Below, one piece after another: positions 49,315-63,200 of a stretch of DNA of 64,000 bases. Position 1 is the stretch's first letter. Every line of letters begins with the position of its first letter. The notes beneath the pieces are model-generated. The model was not told the DNA's origin, did not search any database, and was given only the letters and a program-made list of their open reading frames with translations. The position numbers and the translations under genes were made by a program. The stretch comes from Bombus terrestris (lineage: Eukaryota > Arthropoda > Insecta > Hymenoptera > Apidae), in assembly GCF_910591885.1 (NCBI RefSeq), contig NW_025963552.1, positions 496,001 through 560,000 on the forward strand, given 5' to 3'.

Positions 49315-51819
49315 TTATGTGGTACTATTCATAAACTGTAAAAATTTGTCAGTAGGCAATAGGATAAAGACTTCCGGCTCCTCGGGCTGGTGCGAATGTT
49401 TCAATGTCCGTATGTACCAAACCGTTGGATTGTGACACACCTTTACGCGTCTCTCGCTCGCTGCGCTCGCTCGAAATCTATAGCCTAACATAAAACCAAT
49501 CCCTCTTGCGTTAGTCATTCGATATGAAGGCGACTTATTTCGAATTTGCGAACGTGTCGGATCGTATGTGAGGTTGGACTAAATTTTTACGAGCGAGCGG
49601 AGCGAGCGAGCAACGATCACAATTTGCAAGGTATACATATACCTTATATTGCCTTGCATACATTTCGTGTTATTACCTAACTTTGTCAGCCATTTCGGAC
49701 ATCACATTGCACTGTACTATGTGGAAATAGTACTATTTATGTGAAACTATTCATAAACTGTAAACATTTGTCAGTAGGCAATAGGATAAAGAGTTCCGGC
49801 TCCTCGGGCTGGTGCGAATGTTTCAATGTCAGTATGTGCCAAACCGTTGGATTGTGACACACCTTTACGCGTCTCTCGCTCGCTGAGCTCGCTCGAAAAC
49901 TATAGCCTAACCTAAAACCAATCCCTCTTGCGTTAGTCATTCGATATGAAGGCAACTTATTTCGAATTTGCGAACGTGTCGAATCGTATGTGAGGTTGGA
50001 CTAAATTTTTACGAGCGAGCGGAGCGAGCGAGCAACGATCACAATTTGCAGGGTATACATATACCTTGCTATATGCATATATATCGTGTTAGTACCTAAT
50101 TTTGTCAGCCACTTCGGACATCACATTGCACTTTAGTATGTGGAAATAGTACTATTTATGTGATACTATTCATAAACTGCAAACATTTGTCAGTAGGCAA
50201 TAGGATAAGGACTTCCGGCTCCTCGGGCTGGTGCGAATGTTTCAATGTCCGTATGTGACAAACCGTTGGATTGTGACACACCTTTACGCGTGTCTCGCTC
50301 GCTGCGCTCGCTCGAAAACGATAGCCTAACCTAAAACCAATCCCTCTTGCGTTAGTCATTCGATATGAAGGCGACTTATTTCGAATTTGCGAACGTGTCG
50401 GATCGGATGTGAGGTTGGACTAAATTTTTACGAGCGAGCGGAGCGAGCGAGCAACGATCACAATTTGCAAGGTATACATATACCTTGCAATATGCATATA
50501 TATCGTGTTAGTACCTAATTTTGTCAGCCATTTCGGACATCACACTGCACTGTACTATGTGGAAATAGTGCTATTTATGTGAAACTATTCATAAACTGTA
50601 AACATTTGTCAGTAGGCAATAGGATAAAGACTTCCGGCTCCTCGGGCTGGTGCGAATGTTTCAATGTCCGTATGTGCCAAACCGTTGGATTGTGACACAC
50701 CTTTAGGCGTCTCTCGCTCGCTGCGCTCGCTCGACAACTATAGCCTAACCTAAAACCAATCCCTCTTGCGTTAGTCATTCGATATGAAGGCAACTTATTT
50801 CGAATTTGCGAACGTGTCGGATCGTATGTGAGGTTGGACTAAATTTTTACGAGCGAGCGGAGCGAGCGAGCAACGATCAAAATTTGCAAGGTATACATAT
50901 ACCTTGCAATATGCATATATATCGTGTTAGTACCTAACTTTGTCAGCCACTTCGGACATCACATTGCACTGTAGTATGTGGAAATAGTACTATTTAGGTG
51001 AAACTATTCAGAAACTGTAAACATTTGTCAGTAGGCAATAGGATAAAGACTTCCGGCTCCTCGGGCTGGTGCGAATGTTTCAATGTCCGTATGTACCAAA
51101 CCGTTGGATTGTGACACACCTTTACGCGTCTCTCCCTCGCTCGAAAACTATAGCCTAACCTAAAACCAATCCCTCTTGCGTTAGTCATTCGATATGAAGG
51201 CAACTTATTTCGAATTTGCGAACGTGTCGGATCGTATGTGAGGTTGGACTAAATTTTTACGAGCGAGCGGAGCGAGTGAGCAACGATCACAATTTCCAAG
51301 CTATACATATACCTAATGTTGCCTTGCATATATTTCGTGTTATTACCTAATTTTGTCAGCCACTTCGGACATCACATTGCACTGTAGTATGTGGAAATAG
51401 TACTATTTATGTGAAAATATTCATAAACTGTAAACATTTGTCAGTAGGCAATATGATAAAGACTTCCGGCTCCTCGGGCTGGGGCGAATGTTTCAATGTC
51501 AGTATGTGCCAAACCGTTCGATTGTGACACACCTTTACGCGTCTCTCGCTCGCTCGAAAACTGTAGCCTAACCTAAAACCAATCCATCTTGCGTTAGTCA
51601 TTCGATATGAAGGCGACTTATTTCGAATTTGCGAACGTGTCGGATCGTATGTGAGGTTGGACTAAATTTTTACGAGCGAGCGGAGCGAGCGAGCAACGAT
51701 CACAATTTGCAAGGTATACATATACCTTATATTGCCTTGCATACATTTCGTGTTATTACCTAACTTTGTCAGCCACTTCGGACATCACATTGCACTGTAG
51801 TATGTGGAAATAGTACTAT
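49315..51819. repeat. Hexamer HOR copy H2 (2,505 bp)
   Basis: Starts: 49315 (422), 49737 (419), 50156 (419), 50575 (419), 50994 (413), 51407 (413). It is the same as H1 at an exact offset of 2,505 bp. Markers of this copy: AAAGAGTTCC near 49790, TTTAGGCGTC near 50704, TTCAGAAACTG near 51008 and GCTGGGGCG near 51479. Confidence 0.87.
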
Positions 51820-53501
51820 TTATGTGGTACTATTCATAAACTGTAAAAATTTGTCAGTAGGCAATAGGATAAAGACTTCCGGCTCCTCGGGCTGGTGCGA
51901 ATGTTTCAATGTCCGTATGTACCAAACCGTTGGATTGTGACACACCTTTACGCGTCTCTCGCTCGCTGCGCTCGCTCGAAATCTATAGCCTAACATAAAA
52001 CCAATCCCTCTTGCGTTAGTCATTCGATATGAAGGCGACTTATTTCGAATTTGCGAACGTGTCGGATCGTATGTGAGGTTGGACTAAATTTTTACGAGCG
52101 AGCGGAGCGAGCGAGCAACGATCACAATTTGCAAGGTATACATATACCTTATATTGCCTTGCATACATTTCGTGTTATTACCTAACTTTGTCAGCCACTT
52201 CGGACATCACATTGCACTGTAGTATGTGGAAATAGTACTATTTATGTGGTACTATTCATAAACTGTAAAAATTTGTCAGTAGGCAATAGGATAAAGACTT
52301 CCGGCTCCTCGGGCTGGTGCGAATGTTTCAATGTCCGTATGTACCAAACCGTTGGATTGTGACACACCTTTACGCGTCTCTCGCTCGCTGCGCTCGCTCG
52401 AAATCTATAGCCTAACATAAAACCAATCCCTCTTGCGTTAGTCATTCGATATGAAGGCGACTTATTTCGAATTTGCGAACGTGTCGGATCGTATGTGAGG
52501 TTGGACTAAATTTTTACGAGCGAGCGGAGCGAGCGAGCAACGATCACAATTTGCAAGGTATACATATACCTTATATTGCCTTGCATACATTTCGTGTTAT
52601 TACCTAACTTTGTCAGCCATTTCGGACATCACATTGCACTGTACTATGTGGAAATAGTACTATTTACGTGAAACTATTCATAAACTGTAAACATTTGTCA
52701 GTAGGCAATAGGATAAAGAGTTCCGGCTCCTCGGGCTGGTGCGAATGTTTCAATGTCAGTATGTGCCAAACCGTTGGATTGTGACACACCTTTACGCGTC
52801 TCTCGCTCGCTGAGCTCGCTCGAAAACTATAGCCTAACCTAAAACCAATCCCTCTTGCGTTAGTCATTCGATATGAAGGCAACTTATTTCGAATTTGCGA
52901 ACGTGTCGAATCGTATGTGAGGTTGGACTAAATTTTTACGAGCGAGCGGAGCGAGCGAGCAACGATCACAATTTGCAGGGTATACATATACCTTGCTATA
53001 TGCATATATATCGTGTTAGTACCTAATTTTGTCAGCCACTTCGGACATCACATTGCACTTTAGTATGTGGAAATAGTACTATTTATGTGATACTATTCAT
53101 AAACTGCAAACATTTGTCAGTAGGCAATAGGATAAGGACTTCCGGCTCCTCGGGCTGGTGCGAATGTTTCAATGTCCGTATGTGACAAACCGTTGGATTG
53201 TGACACACCTTTACGCGTGTCTCGCTCGCTGCGCTCGCTCGAAAACGATAGCCTAACCTAAAACCAATCCCTCTTGCGTTAGTCATTCGATATGAAGGCG
53301 ACTTATTTCGAATTTGCGAACGTGTCGGATCGGATGTGAGGTTGGACTAAATTTTTACGAGCGAGCGGAGCGAGCGAGCAACGATCACAATTTGCAAGGT
53401 ATACATATACCTTGCAATATGCATATATATCGTGTTAGTACCTAATTTTGTCAGCCACTTCGGACATCACATTGCACTGTAGTATGTGGAAATAGTACTA
53501 T
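51820..53501. repeat. Partial hexamer H3 with one duplicated monomer
   Basis: Starts: 51820 (422), 52242 (422), 52664 (419), 53083 (419). Monomers 51820 and 52242 are nearly identical apart from the last ~60 bases before the next anchor, so a single monomer was duplicated in tandem (422-bp offset). After 53083 the array jumps to the type seen at 40097; the hexamer is cut after its third position. Confidence 0.86.
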
Positions 53502-53923
53502 TTATGTGGTACTATTCATAAACTGTAAACATTTGTCAGTAGGCAATAGGATAAAGACTTCCGGCTCCTCGGGCTAGTGCGAATGTTTCAATGTCCATAT
53601 GTGCCAAACCGTTGGATTGTGACACACCTTTACGCGTCTCTCGCTCGCTGCGCTCGCTCGAAAACTATAGCCTAACCTAAAACCAATCCCTCTTGCGTTA
53701 GTCATTCGATATGAAGGCGACTTATTTCGAATTTGCGAACGTGTTGGATCGTATGTGAGGTTGGACTAAATTTTTGCGAGCGAGCGGAGCGAGCGAGCAA
53801 CGATCACAATTTGCAAGGTATACATATACCTTATATTGCCTTGCATACATTTCGTGTTATTACCTAATTTTGTCAGCCATTTCGGACATCACATTGCACA
53901 GTACTATGTGGAAATAGTACTAT

Positions 53924-56900
53924 TTATGTGAAACTATTCATAAACTGTAAACATTTGTCAGTAGGCAATATGATAAAGACTTCCGGCTCCTCGGGCTGGT
54001 GCGAATGTTTCAATGTCAGTATGTGCCAAACCGTTCGATTGTGACACACCTTTACGCGTCTCTCGCTCGCTGCGCTCGCTCGAAAACTGTAGCCGAACCT
54101 AAAACCAATCCATCTTGCGTTCATTATTCGATATGGTGGCGACATATTTCGAATTTGCGAACGTGTCGGATCGGTTGTGAGGTTGGAGTAGATAATTACG
54201 AGCGAGCGGAACGAGCGAGCAACGATCACAATTTGCAAGGTATACATATACCTTGCAATATGCATTTTATATCGTGTTAGTACCTAATTTTGTCAGCCAC
54301 TTCGGACATCACATTGCACTGTAGTATGTGGAAATAGTACTATTTATGTGGTACTATTCATAAACTGTAAACATTTGTCAGTAGGCAATAGGATAAAGAC
54401 TTCCGGCTCCTCGGGCTTGTGCGAATGTTTCAATGTCCGTATGTGACAAACCGTTGGATTGTGACACACCTTTACGCGTGTCTCGCTCGCTGCGCTCGCT
54501 CGAAAACGATAGCCTAACCTAAAACCAATCCCTCTTGCGTTAGTCATTCGATATGAAGGCGACTTATTTCGAATTTGCGAACGTGTCGGATCGGATGTGA
54601 GGTTGGACTAAATTTTTACGAGCGAGCGGAGCGAGCGAGCAACGATCACAATTTGGAAGGTATACATATACCTTGCAATATGCATATATATCGTGTTAGT
54701 ACCTAATTTTGTCAGCCATTTCGGACATCACATTGCACTGTACTATGTGGAAATAGTACTATTTATGTGAAACTATTCATAAACTGTAAACATTTGTCAG
54801 TAGGCAATAGGATCAAGACTTCCGGCTCCTCGGGCTGGTGCGAATGTTTCAATGTCCGTATGTGCCAAACCGTTGGATTGTGACACACCTTTACGCGTCT
54901 CTCGCTCGCTGCGCTCGCTCGAAAACTATAGCCTAACCTAAAACCAATCCCTCTTGCGTTAGTCATTCGATATGAAGGCAACTTATTTCGAATTTGCGAA
55001 CGTGTCGGATCATATGTGGGGTTGGACTAAATTTTTACGAGCGAGCGGAGCGAGTGAGCAACGATCACAATTTCCAAGCTATACATACACCTAATGTTGC
55101 CTTGCATATATTTCGTGTTATTACCTAATTTTGTCAGCCACTTCGGACATCACATTGCACTGTAATATGTGGAAATAGTACTATTTATGTGAAAATATTC
55201 ATAAACTGTAAACATTTGTCAGTAGGCAATATGATAAAGACTTCCGGCTCCTCGGGCTGGAGCGAATGTTTCAATGTCAGTATGTGCCAAACCGTTCGAT
55301 TGTGACACACCTTTACGCGTCTCTCGCTCGCTCGAAAACTGTAGCCTAACCTAAAACCAATCCATCTTGCGTTCATTATTCGATATGGTGGCGACATATT
55401 TCGAATTTGCGAACGTGTCGGATCGGTTGTGAGGTTGGAGTAGATAATTACGAGCGAGCGGAGCGAGCGAGCAACGATCACAATTTGCAAGGTATACATA
55501 TACCTTGCAATATGCATATATATCGTGTTAGTACCTAATTTTGTCAGCCACTTCGGACATCACATTGCACTGTAGTATGTGGAAATAGTACTATTTATGT
55601 GGTACTATTCATAAACTGTAAACATTTGTCAGTAGGCAATAGGATAAAGACTTCCGGCTCCTCGGGCTAGTGCGAATGTTTCAATGTCCATATGTGCCAA
55701 ACCGTTGGATTGTGACACACCTTTACGCGTCTCTCGCTCGCTGCGCTCGCTCGAAAACTATAGCCTAACCTAAAACCAATCCCTCTTGCGTTAGTCATTC
55801 GATATGAAGGCGACTTATTTCGAATTTGCGAACGTGTTGGATCGTATGTGAGGTTGGACTAAATTTTTACGAGCGAGCGGAGCGAGCGAGCAACGATCAC
55901 AATTTGCAAGGTATACATATACCTTATATTGCCTTGCATACATTTCGTGTTATTACCTAATCTTGTCAGCCATTTCGGACATCTCATTGCACCGTGGTAT
56001 GTGGAAAAAGTACTATTTATGTGAAGCTATTCATAAACTGTAAACATTTGTCAGTAGGCAATATGATAAAGACTTCCGGCTCCTCGGGCTGGTGCGAATG
56101 TTTCAATGTCAGTATGTGCCAAACCGTTCGATTGTGACACACCTTTACGCGTCTCTCGCTCGCTGCGCTCGCTCGAAAACTGTAGCCGAACCTAAAACCA
56201 ATCCATCTTGCGTTCATTATTCGATATGGTGGCGACATATTTCGAATTTGCGAACGTGTCGGATCGGTTGTGAGGTTGGAGTAGATAATTACGAGCGAGC
56301 GGAACGAGCGAGCAACGATCACAATTTGCAAGGTATACATATACCTTGCAATATGCATTTTATATCGTGTTAGTACCTAATTTTGTCAGCCACTTCGGAC
56401 ATCACATTGCACTGTAGTATGTGGAAATAGTACTATTTATGTGGTACTATTCATAAACTGTAAACATTTGTCAGTAGGCAATAGGATAAAGACTTCCGGC
56501 TCCTCGGGCTTGTGCGAATGTTTCAATGTCCGTATGTGCCAAACCGTTGGATTGTGACACACCTTTACGGGTCTCTCGCTCGCTGCGCTCGCTCGAAAAC
56601 TATAGCCTAACCTAAAACCAATCCCTCTTGCGTTAGTCATTCGATATGAAGGCGACTTATTTCGAATTTGCGAACGTGTCGGATCGGTTGTGAGGTTGGA
56701 GTAGATAATTACGAGCGAGCGGAGCGAGCGAGCAACGATCACAATTTGCAAGGTATACATATACCTTGCAATATGCATATATATCGTGTTAGTACCTAAT
56801 TTTGTCAGCCACTTCGGACATCACATTGCACTGTAGTATGTGGAAATAGTACTATTTATGTGGTACTATTCATAAACTGTAAACATTTGTCAGTAGGCAA

Positions 56901-59801
56901 TAGGATAAAGACTTCCGGCTCCTCGGGCTAGTGCGAATGTTTCAATGTCCATATGTGCCAAACCGTTGGATTGTGACACACCTTTACGCGTCTCTCGCTC
57001 GCTGCGCTCGCTCGAAAACTATAGCCTAACCTAAAACCAATCCCTCTTGCGTTAGTCATTCGATATGAAGGCGACTTATTTCGAATTTGCGAACGTGTTG
57101 GATCGTATGTGAGGTTGGACTAAATTTTTACGAGCGAGCGGAGCGAGCGAGCAACGATCACAATTTGCAAGGTATACATATACCTTATATTGCCTTGCAT
57201 ACATTTCGTGTTATTACCTAACTTTGTTAGCCACTTCGGACATCACATTGCACTGTAGTATGTGGAAATAGTACTATTTATGTGGTACTATTCATAAACT
57301 GTAAAAATTTGTCAGTAGGCAATAGGATAAAGACTTCCGGCTCCTCGGGCTGGTGCGAATGTTTCAATGTCCGTATGTACCAAACCGTTGGATTGTGACA
57401 CACCTTTACGCGTCTCTCGCTCGCTGCGCTCGCTCGAAAACTATAGCCTAACATAAAACCAATCCCTCTTGCGTTAGTCATTCGATATGAAGGCGACTTA
57501 TTTCGAATTTGCGAACGTGTCGGATCGTATGTGAGGTTGGACTAAATTTTTACGAGCGAGCGGAGCGAGCGAGCAACGATCACAATTTGCAAGGTATACA
57601 TATACCTTATATTGCCTTGCATGTATTTCGTGTTATTACCAATTTTTGTCAGCCATTTCGGACATCACATTGCACTGTACTATGTGGAAATAGTACTATT
57701 TATGTGAAACTATTCATAAACTGTAAACATTTGTCAGTAGGCAATAGGATAAAGACTTCCGGCTCCTCGGGCTGGTGCAAATGTTTCAATGTCAGTATGT
57801 GCCAAACCGTTCGATTGTGACACACCTTTACGCGTCTCTCGCTCGCTGCGCTCGCTCGAAAACTGTCGCCGAACCTAAAACCAATCCATCTTGCGTTCAT
57901 TATTCGATATGGTGGCGACATATTTCGAATTTGCGAACGTGTCGGATCGGTTGTGAGGTTGGAGTAGATAATTACGAGCGAGCGGAACGAGCGAGCAACG
58001 ATCACAATTTGCAAGGTATACATATACCTTGCAATATGCATTTTATATCGTGTTAGTACCTAATTTTGTCAGCCACTTCGGACATCACATTGCACTGTAG
58101 TATGTGGAAATAGTACTATTTATGTGGTACTATTCATAAACTGTAAACATTTGTCAGTAGGCAATAGGATAAAGACTTCCGGCTCCTCGGGCTTGTGCGA
58201 ATGTTTCAATGTCCGTATGTGCCAAACCGTTGGATTGTGACACACCTTTACGGGTCTCTCGCTCGCTGCGCTCGCTCGAAAATTATAGCCTAACCTAAAA
58301 CCAATCCCTCTTGCGTTAGTCATTCGATATGAAGGCGACTTATTTCGAATTTGCGAACGTGTCGGATCGTATGTGAGGTTGGACTAAATTTTTTCGAGCG
58401 AGCGGAGCGAGCGAGCAACGATCACAATTTGCAAGGTATACATATACCTTATAATGCCTTGCATACATTTCGTGTTATTACCTAACTTTGTCAGCCACTT
58501 CGGACATCACATTGCACTGTAGTATGTGGAAATAGTACTATTTATGTGGTACTATTCATAAACTGTAAACATTTGTCAGTAGGCAATAGGATAAAGACTT
58601 CCGGCTCCTCGGGCTTGTGCGAATGTTTCAATGTCCGTATGTGCCAAACCGTTGGATTGTGACACAACTTTACGGGTCACTCGCTCGCTGCGCTCGCTCG
58701 AAAACTATAGCCTAACCTAAAACCAATCCCTCTTGCGTTAGTCATTCGATATGAAGGCGACTTATTTCGAATTTGCGAACGTGTCGGATCGTATGTGAGG
58801 TTGGACTAAATTTTTACGAGCGAGCGGTGCGAGCGAGCAACGATCACAATTTGCAAGGTATACATATAACTTGCAATATGCATATATATCGTGTTAGTAC
58901 CTAATTTTGTCAGCCACTTCGGACATCACATTGCACTTTAGTATGTGGAAGTAGTACTATTTATGTGATACTATTCATAAACTGTAAACATTTGTCAGTA
59001 GGCAATAGGATAAAGACTTCCGGCTCCTCGGGCTGGTGCGAATGTTTCAATGTCCGTATGTGACAAACCGTTGGATTGTGACACACCTTTACGCGTGTTT
59101 CGCTCGCTGCGCTCGCTCGAAAACGATAGCCTAACCTAAAACCAATCCCTCTTGCGTTAGTCATTCGATATGAAGGCGACTTATTTGGAATTTGCGAACG
59201 TGTCGGATCGGATGTGAGGTTGGACTAAATTTTTACGAGCGAGCGGAGCGAGCGAGCAACGATCACAATTTGCAAGGTATACATATACCTTGCAATATGC
59301 ATATATATCGTGTTAGTACCTAATTTTGTCAGCCATTTCGGACATCACATTGCACTGTACTATGTGGAAATAGTACTATTTATGTGAAACTATTCATAAA
59401 CTGTAAACATTTGTCAGTAGGCAATAGGATCAAGACTTCCGGCTCCTCGGGCTGGTGAGAATGTTTCAATGTCCGTATGTGCCAAACCGTTGGATTGTGA
59501 CACACCTTTAGGCGTCTCTCGCTCGCTGCGCTCGCTCGAAAACTATAGCCTAACCTAAAACCAATCCCTCTTGCGTTAGTCATTCGATATGAAGGCAACT
59601 TATTTCGAATTTGCGAACGTGTCGGATCGTATGTGAGGTTGGACTAAATTTTTACGAGCGAGCGGAGCGAGTGAGCAACGATCACAATTTCCAAGCTATA
59701 CATATACCTAATGTTGCCTTGCATATATTTCGTGTTATTACCTAATTTTGTCAGCCACTTCGGACATCACATTGCACTGTAGTATGTGGAAATAGTACTA
59801 T
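53924..59801. repeat. HOR units U16', U17', U18' within the second copy
   Basis: The units are 53924-56016 (2,093 bp, five monomers), 56017-57699 (1,683 bp, four, with the chimeric monomer 56437-56855) and 57700-59801 (2,102 bp, five). They reproduce U16 to U18. Local differences are GATCATATGTG near 55010, ATAGGATAAAG near 57744 and GTGACACAACTTTACGGGTCAC near 58660 (given here as consecutive markers GTGACACAAC and GGGTCACTCG). Confidence 0.85.
55961..56028. repeat. Second copy of the variant-rich tract at 28746-28812
   Basis: It has TAATCTTGTC, GCACCGTGGTATG, GGAAAAAGTAC and GTGAAGCTATT, as at 28746-28812, plus ATCTCATTGC of its own. It interrupts an otherwise close match between D2 and D2'. 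Confidence 0.8.
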
Positions 59802-60214
59802 TTATGTGAAAATATTCATAAACTGTAAACATTTGTCAGTAGGCAATATGATAAAGACTTCCGGCTCCTCGGGCTGGTGCGAATGTTTCAATGTCCGTAT
59901 GTGCCAAACCGTTCGATTGTGACACACCTTTACGCGTCTCTCGCTCGCTCGAAAACTGTAGCCTAACCTAAAACCAATCCATCTTGCGTTAGTCATTCGA
60001 TATGAAGGCGACTTATTTCGAATTTGCGAACGTGTCGGATCGTATGTGAGGTTGGACTAAATTTTTACGAGCGAGCGGAGCGAGCGAGCAACGATCACAA
60101 TTTGCAAGGTATACATATACCTTATATTGCCTTGCATACATTTCGTGTTATTACCTAACTTTGTCAGCCACTTCGGACATCACATTGCACTGTAGTATGT
60201 GGAAATAGTACTAT

Positions 60215-63200
60215 TTATGTGGTACTATTCATAAACTGTAAAAATTTGTCAGTAGGCAATAGGATAAAGACTTCCGGCTCCTCGGGCTGGTGCGAATGTT
60301 TCAATGTCCGTATGTACCAAACCGTTGGATTGTGACACACCTTTACGCGTCTCTCGCTCGCTGCGCTCGCCCGAAAACTATAGCCTAACATAAAACCAAT
60401 CCCTCTTGCGTTAGTCATTCGATATGAAGGCGACTTATTTCGAATTTGCGAACGTGTCGGATCGTATGTGAGGTTGGACTAAATTTTTACGAGCGAGCGG
60501 AGCGAGCGAGCAACGATCACAATTTGCAAGGTATACATATACCTTATATTGCCTTGCATACATTTCGTGTTATTACCTAACTTTGTCAGCCACTTCGGAC
60601 ATCACATTGCACTGTAGTATGTGGAAATAGTACTATTTATGTGGTACTATTCATAAACTGTAAAAATTTGTCAGTAGGCAATAGGATAAAGACTTCCGGC
60701 TCCTCGGGCTGGTGCGAATGTTTCAATGTCAGTATGTGCCAAACCGTTGGATTGTGACACACCTTTACGCGTCTCTCGCTCGCTGAGCTCGCTCGAAAAC
60801 TATAGCCTAACCTAAAACCAATCCCTCTTGCGTTAGTCATTCGATATGAAGGCAACTTATTTCGAATTTGCGAACGTGTCGAATCGTATGTGAGGTTGGA
60901 CTAAATTTTTACGAGCGAGCGGAGCGAGCGAGCAACGATCACAATTTGCAGGGTATACATATACCTTGCTATATGCATATATATCGTGTTAGTACCTAAT
61001 TTTGTCAGCCACTTCGGACATCACATTGCACTTTAGTATGTGGAAATAGTACTATTTATGTGATACTATTCATAAACTGCAAACATTTGTCAGTAGGCAA
61101 TAGGATAAGGACTTCCGGCTCCTCGGGCTGGTGCGAATGTTTCAATGTCCGTATGTGACAAACCGTTGGATTGTGACACACCTTTACGCGTGTCTCGCTC
61201 GCTGCGCTCGCTCGAAAACGATAGCCTAATCTAAAACCAATCCCTCTTGCGTTAGTCATTCGATATGAAGGCGACTTATTTCGAATTTGCGAACGTGTCG
61301 GATCGGATGTGAGGTTGGACTAAATTTTTACGAGCGAGCGGAGCGAGCGAGCAACGATCACAATTTGCAAGGTATACATATACCTTGCAATATGCATATA
61401 TATCGTGTTAGTACCTCATTTTGTCAGCCATTTCGGACATCACACTGCACTGTACTATGTGGAAATAGTGCTATTTATGTGAAACTATTCATAAACTGTA
61501 AACATTTGTCAGTAGGCAATAGGATAAAGACTTCCGGCTCCTCGGGCTGGTGCGAATGTTTCAATGTCCGTATGTGCCAAACCGTTGGATTGTGACACAC
61601 CTTTAGGCGTCTCTCGCTCGCTGCGCTCGCTCGACAACTATAGCCTAACCTAAAACCAATCCCTCTTGCGTTAGTCATTCGATATGAAGGCAACTTATTT
61701 CGAATTTGCGAACGTGTCGGATCGTATGTGAGGTTGGACTAAATTTTTACGAGCGAGCGGAGCGAGCGAGCAACGATCAAAATTTGCAAGGTATACATAT
61801 ACCTTGCAATATGCATATATATCGTGTTAGTACCTAACTTTGTCAGCCACTTCGGACATCACATTGCACTGTAGTATGTGGAAATAGTACTATTTAGGTG
61901 AAACTATTCAGAAACTGTAAACATTTGTCAGTAGGCAATAGGATAAAGACTTCCGGCTCCTCGGGCTGGTGCGAATGTTTCAATGTCCGTATGTACCAAA
62001 CCGTTGGATTGTGACACACCTTTACGCGTCTCTCCCTCGCTCGAAAACTATAGCCTAACCTAAAACCAATCCCTCTTGCGTTAGTCATTCGATATGAAGG
62101 CAACTTATTTCGAATTTGCGAACGTGTCGGATCGTATGTGAGGTTGGACTAAATTTTTACGAGCGAGCGGACCGAGTGAGCAACGATCACAATTTCCAAG
62201 CTATACATATACCTAATGTTGCCTTGCATATATTTCGTGTTATTACCTAATTTTGTCAGCCACTTCGGACATCACATTGCACTGTAGTATGTGGAAATAG
62301 TACTATTTATGTGAAAATATTCATAAACTGTAAACATTTGTCAGTAGGCAATATGATAAAGACTTCCGGCTCCTCGGGCTGGTGCGAATGTTTCAATGTC
62401 AGTATGTGCCAAACCGTTCGATTGTGACACACCTTTACGCGTCTCTCGCTCGCTCGAAAACTGTAGCCTAACCTAAAACCAATCCATCTTGCGTTAGTCA
62501 TTCGATATGAAGGCGACTTATTTCGAATTTGCGAACGTGTCGGATCGTATGTGAGGTTGGACTAAATTTTTACGAGCGAGCGGAGCGAGCGAGCAACGAT
62601 CACAATTTGCAAGGTATACATATACCTTATATTGCCTTGCATACATTTCGTGTTATTACCTAACTTTGTCAGCCACTTCGGACATCACATTGCACTGTAG
62701 TATGTGGAAATAGTACTATTTATGTGGTACTATTCATAAACTGTAAAAATTTGTCAGTAGGCAATAGGATAAAGACTTCCGGCTCCTCGGGCTGGTGCGA
62801 ATGTTTCAATGTCCGTATGTACCAAACCGTTGGATTGTGACACACCTTTACGCGTCTCTCGCTCGCTGCGCTCGCTCGAAATCTATAGCCTAACATAAAA
62901 CCAATCCCTCTTGCGTTAGTCATTCGATATGAAGGCGACTTATTTCGAATTTGCGAACGTGTCGGATCGTATGTGAGGTTGGACTAAATTTTTACGAGCG
63001 AGCGGAGCGAGCGAGCAACGATCACAATTTGCAAGGTATACATATACCTTATATTGCCTTGCATACATTTCGTGTTATTACCTAACTTTGTCAGCCATTT
63101 CGGACATCACATTGCACTGTACTATGAGGAAATAGTTCTATTTACGTGAAACTATTCATGAACTGTAAACATTTGTCAGTAGGCAATAGGATAAAGAGTT

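Larger units (their letters stand above)
40097..50595. repeat. Duplicate block D2, first copy (10.5 kb)
   Basis: The lengths and subtype order of monomers from 40097 recur from 53502 at a constant offset of 13,405 bp up to the window end. Shared rare markers include GGCTGGAGCG (41850 and 55255), TTTGTTAGCC (43819 and 57224), TATTTGGAATTTG (45777 and 59182), GGTGAGAATG (46050 and 59455), TTTAGGCGTC (46112 and 59517) and CGCCCGAAAAC (46964 and 60369). Private differences also exist, e.g. TTCTATATG at 42394, CAACAGGAT at 44337 and AAAAGTATAG at 44874 in this copy only. Confidence 0.88.
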
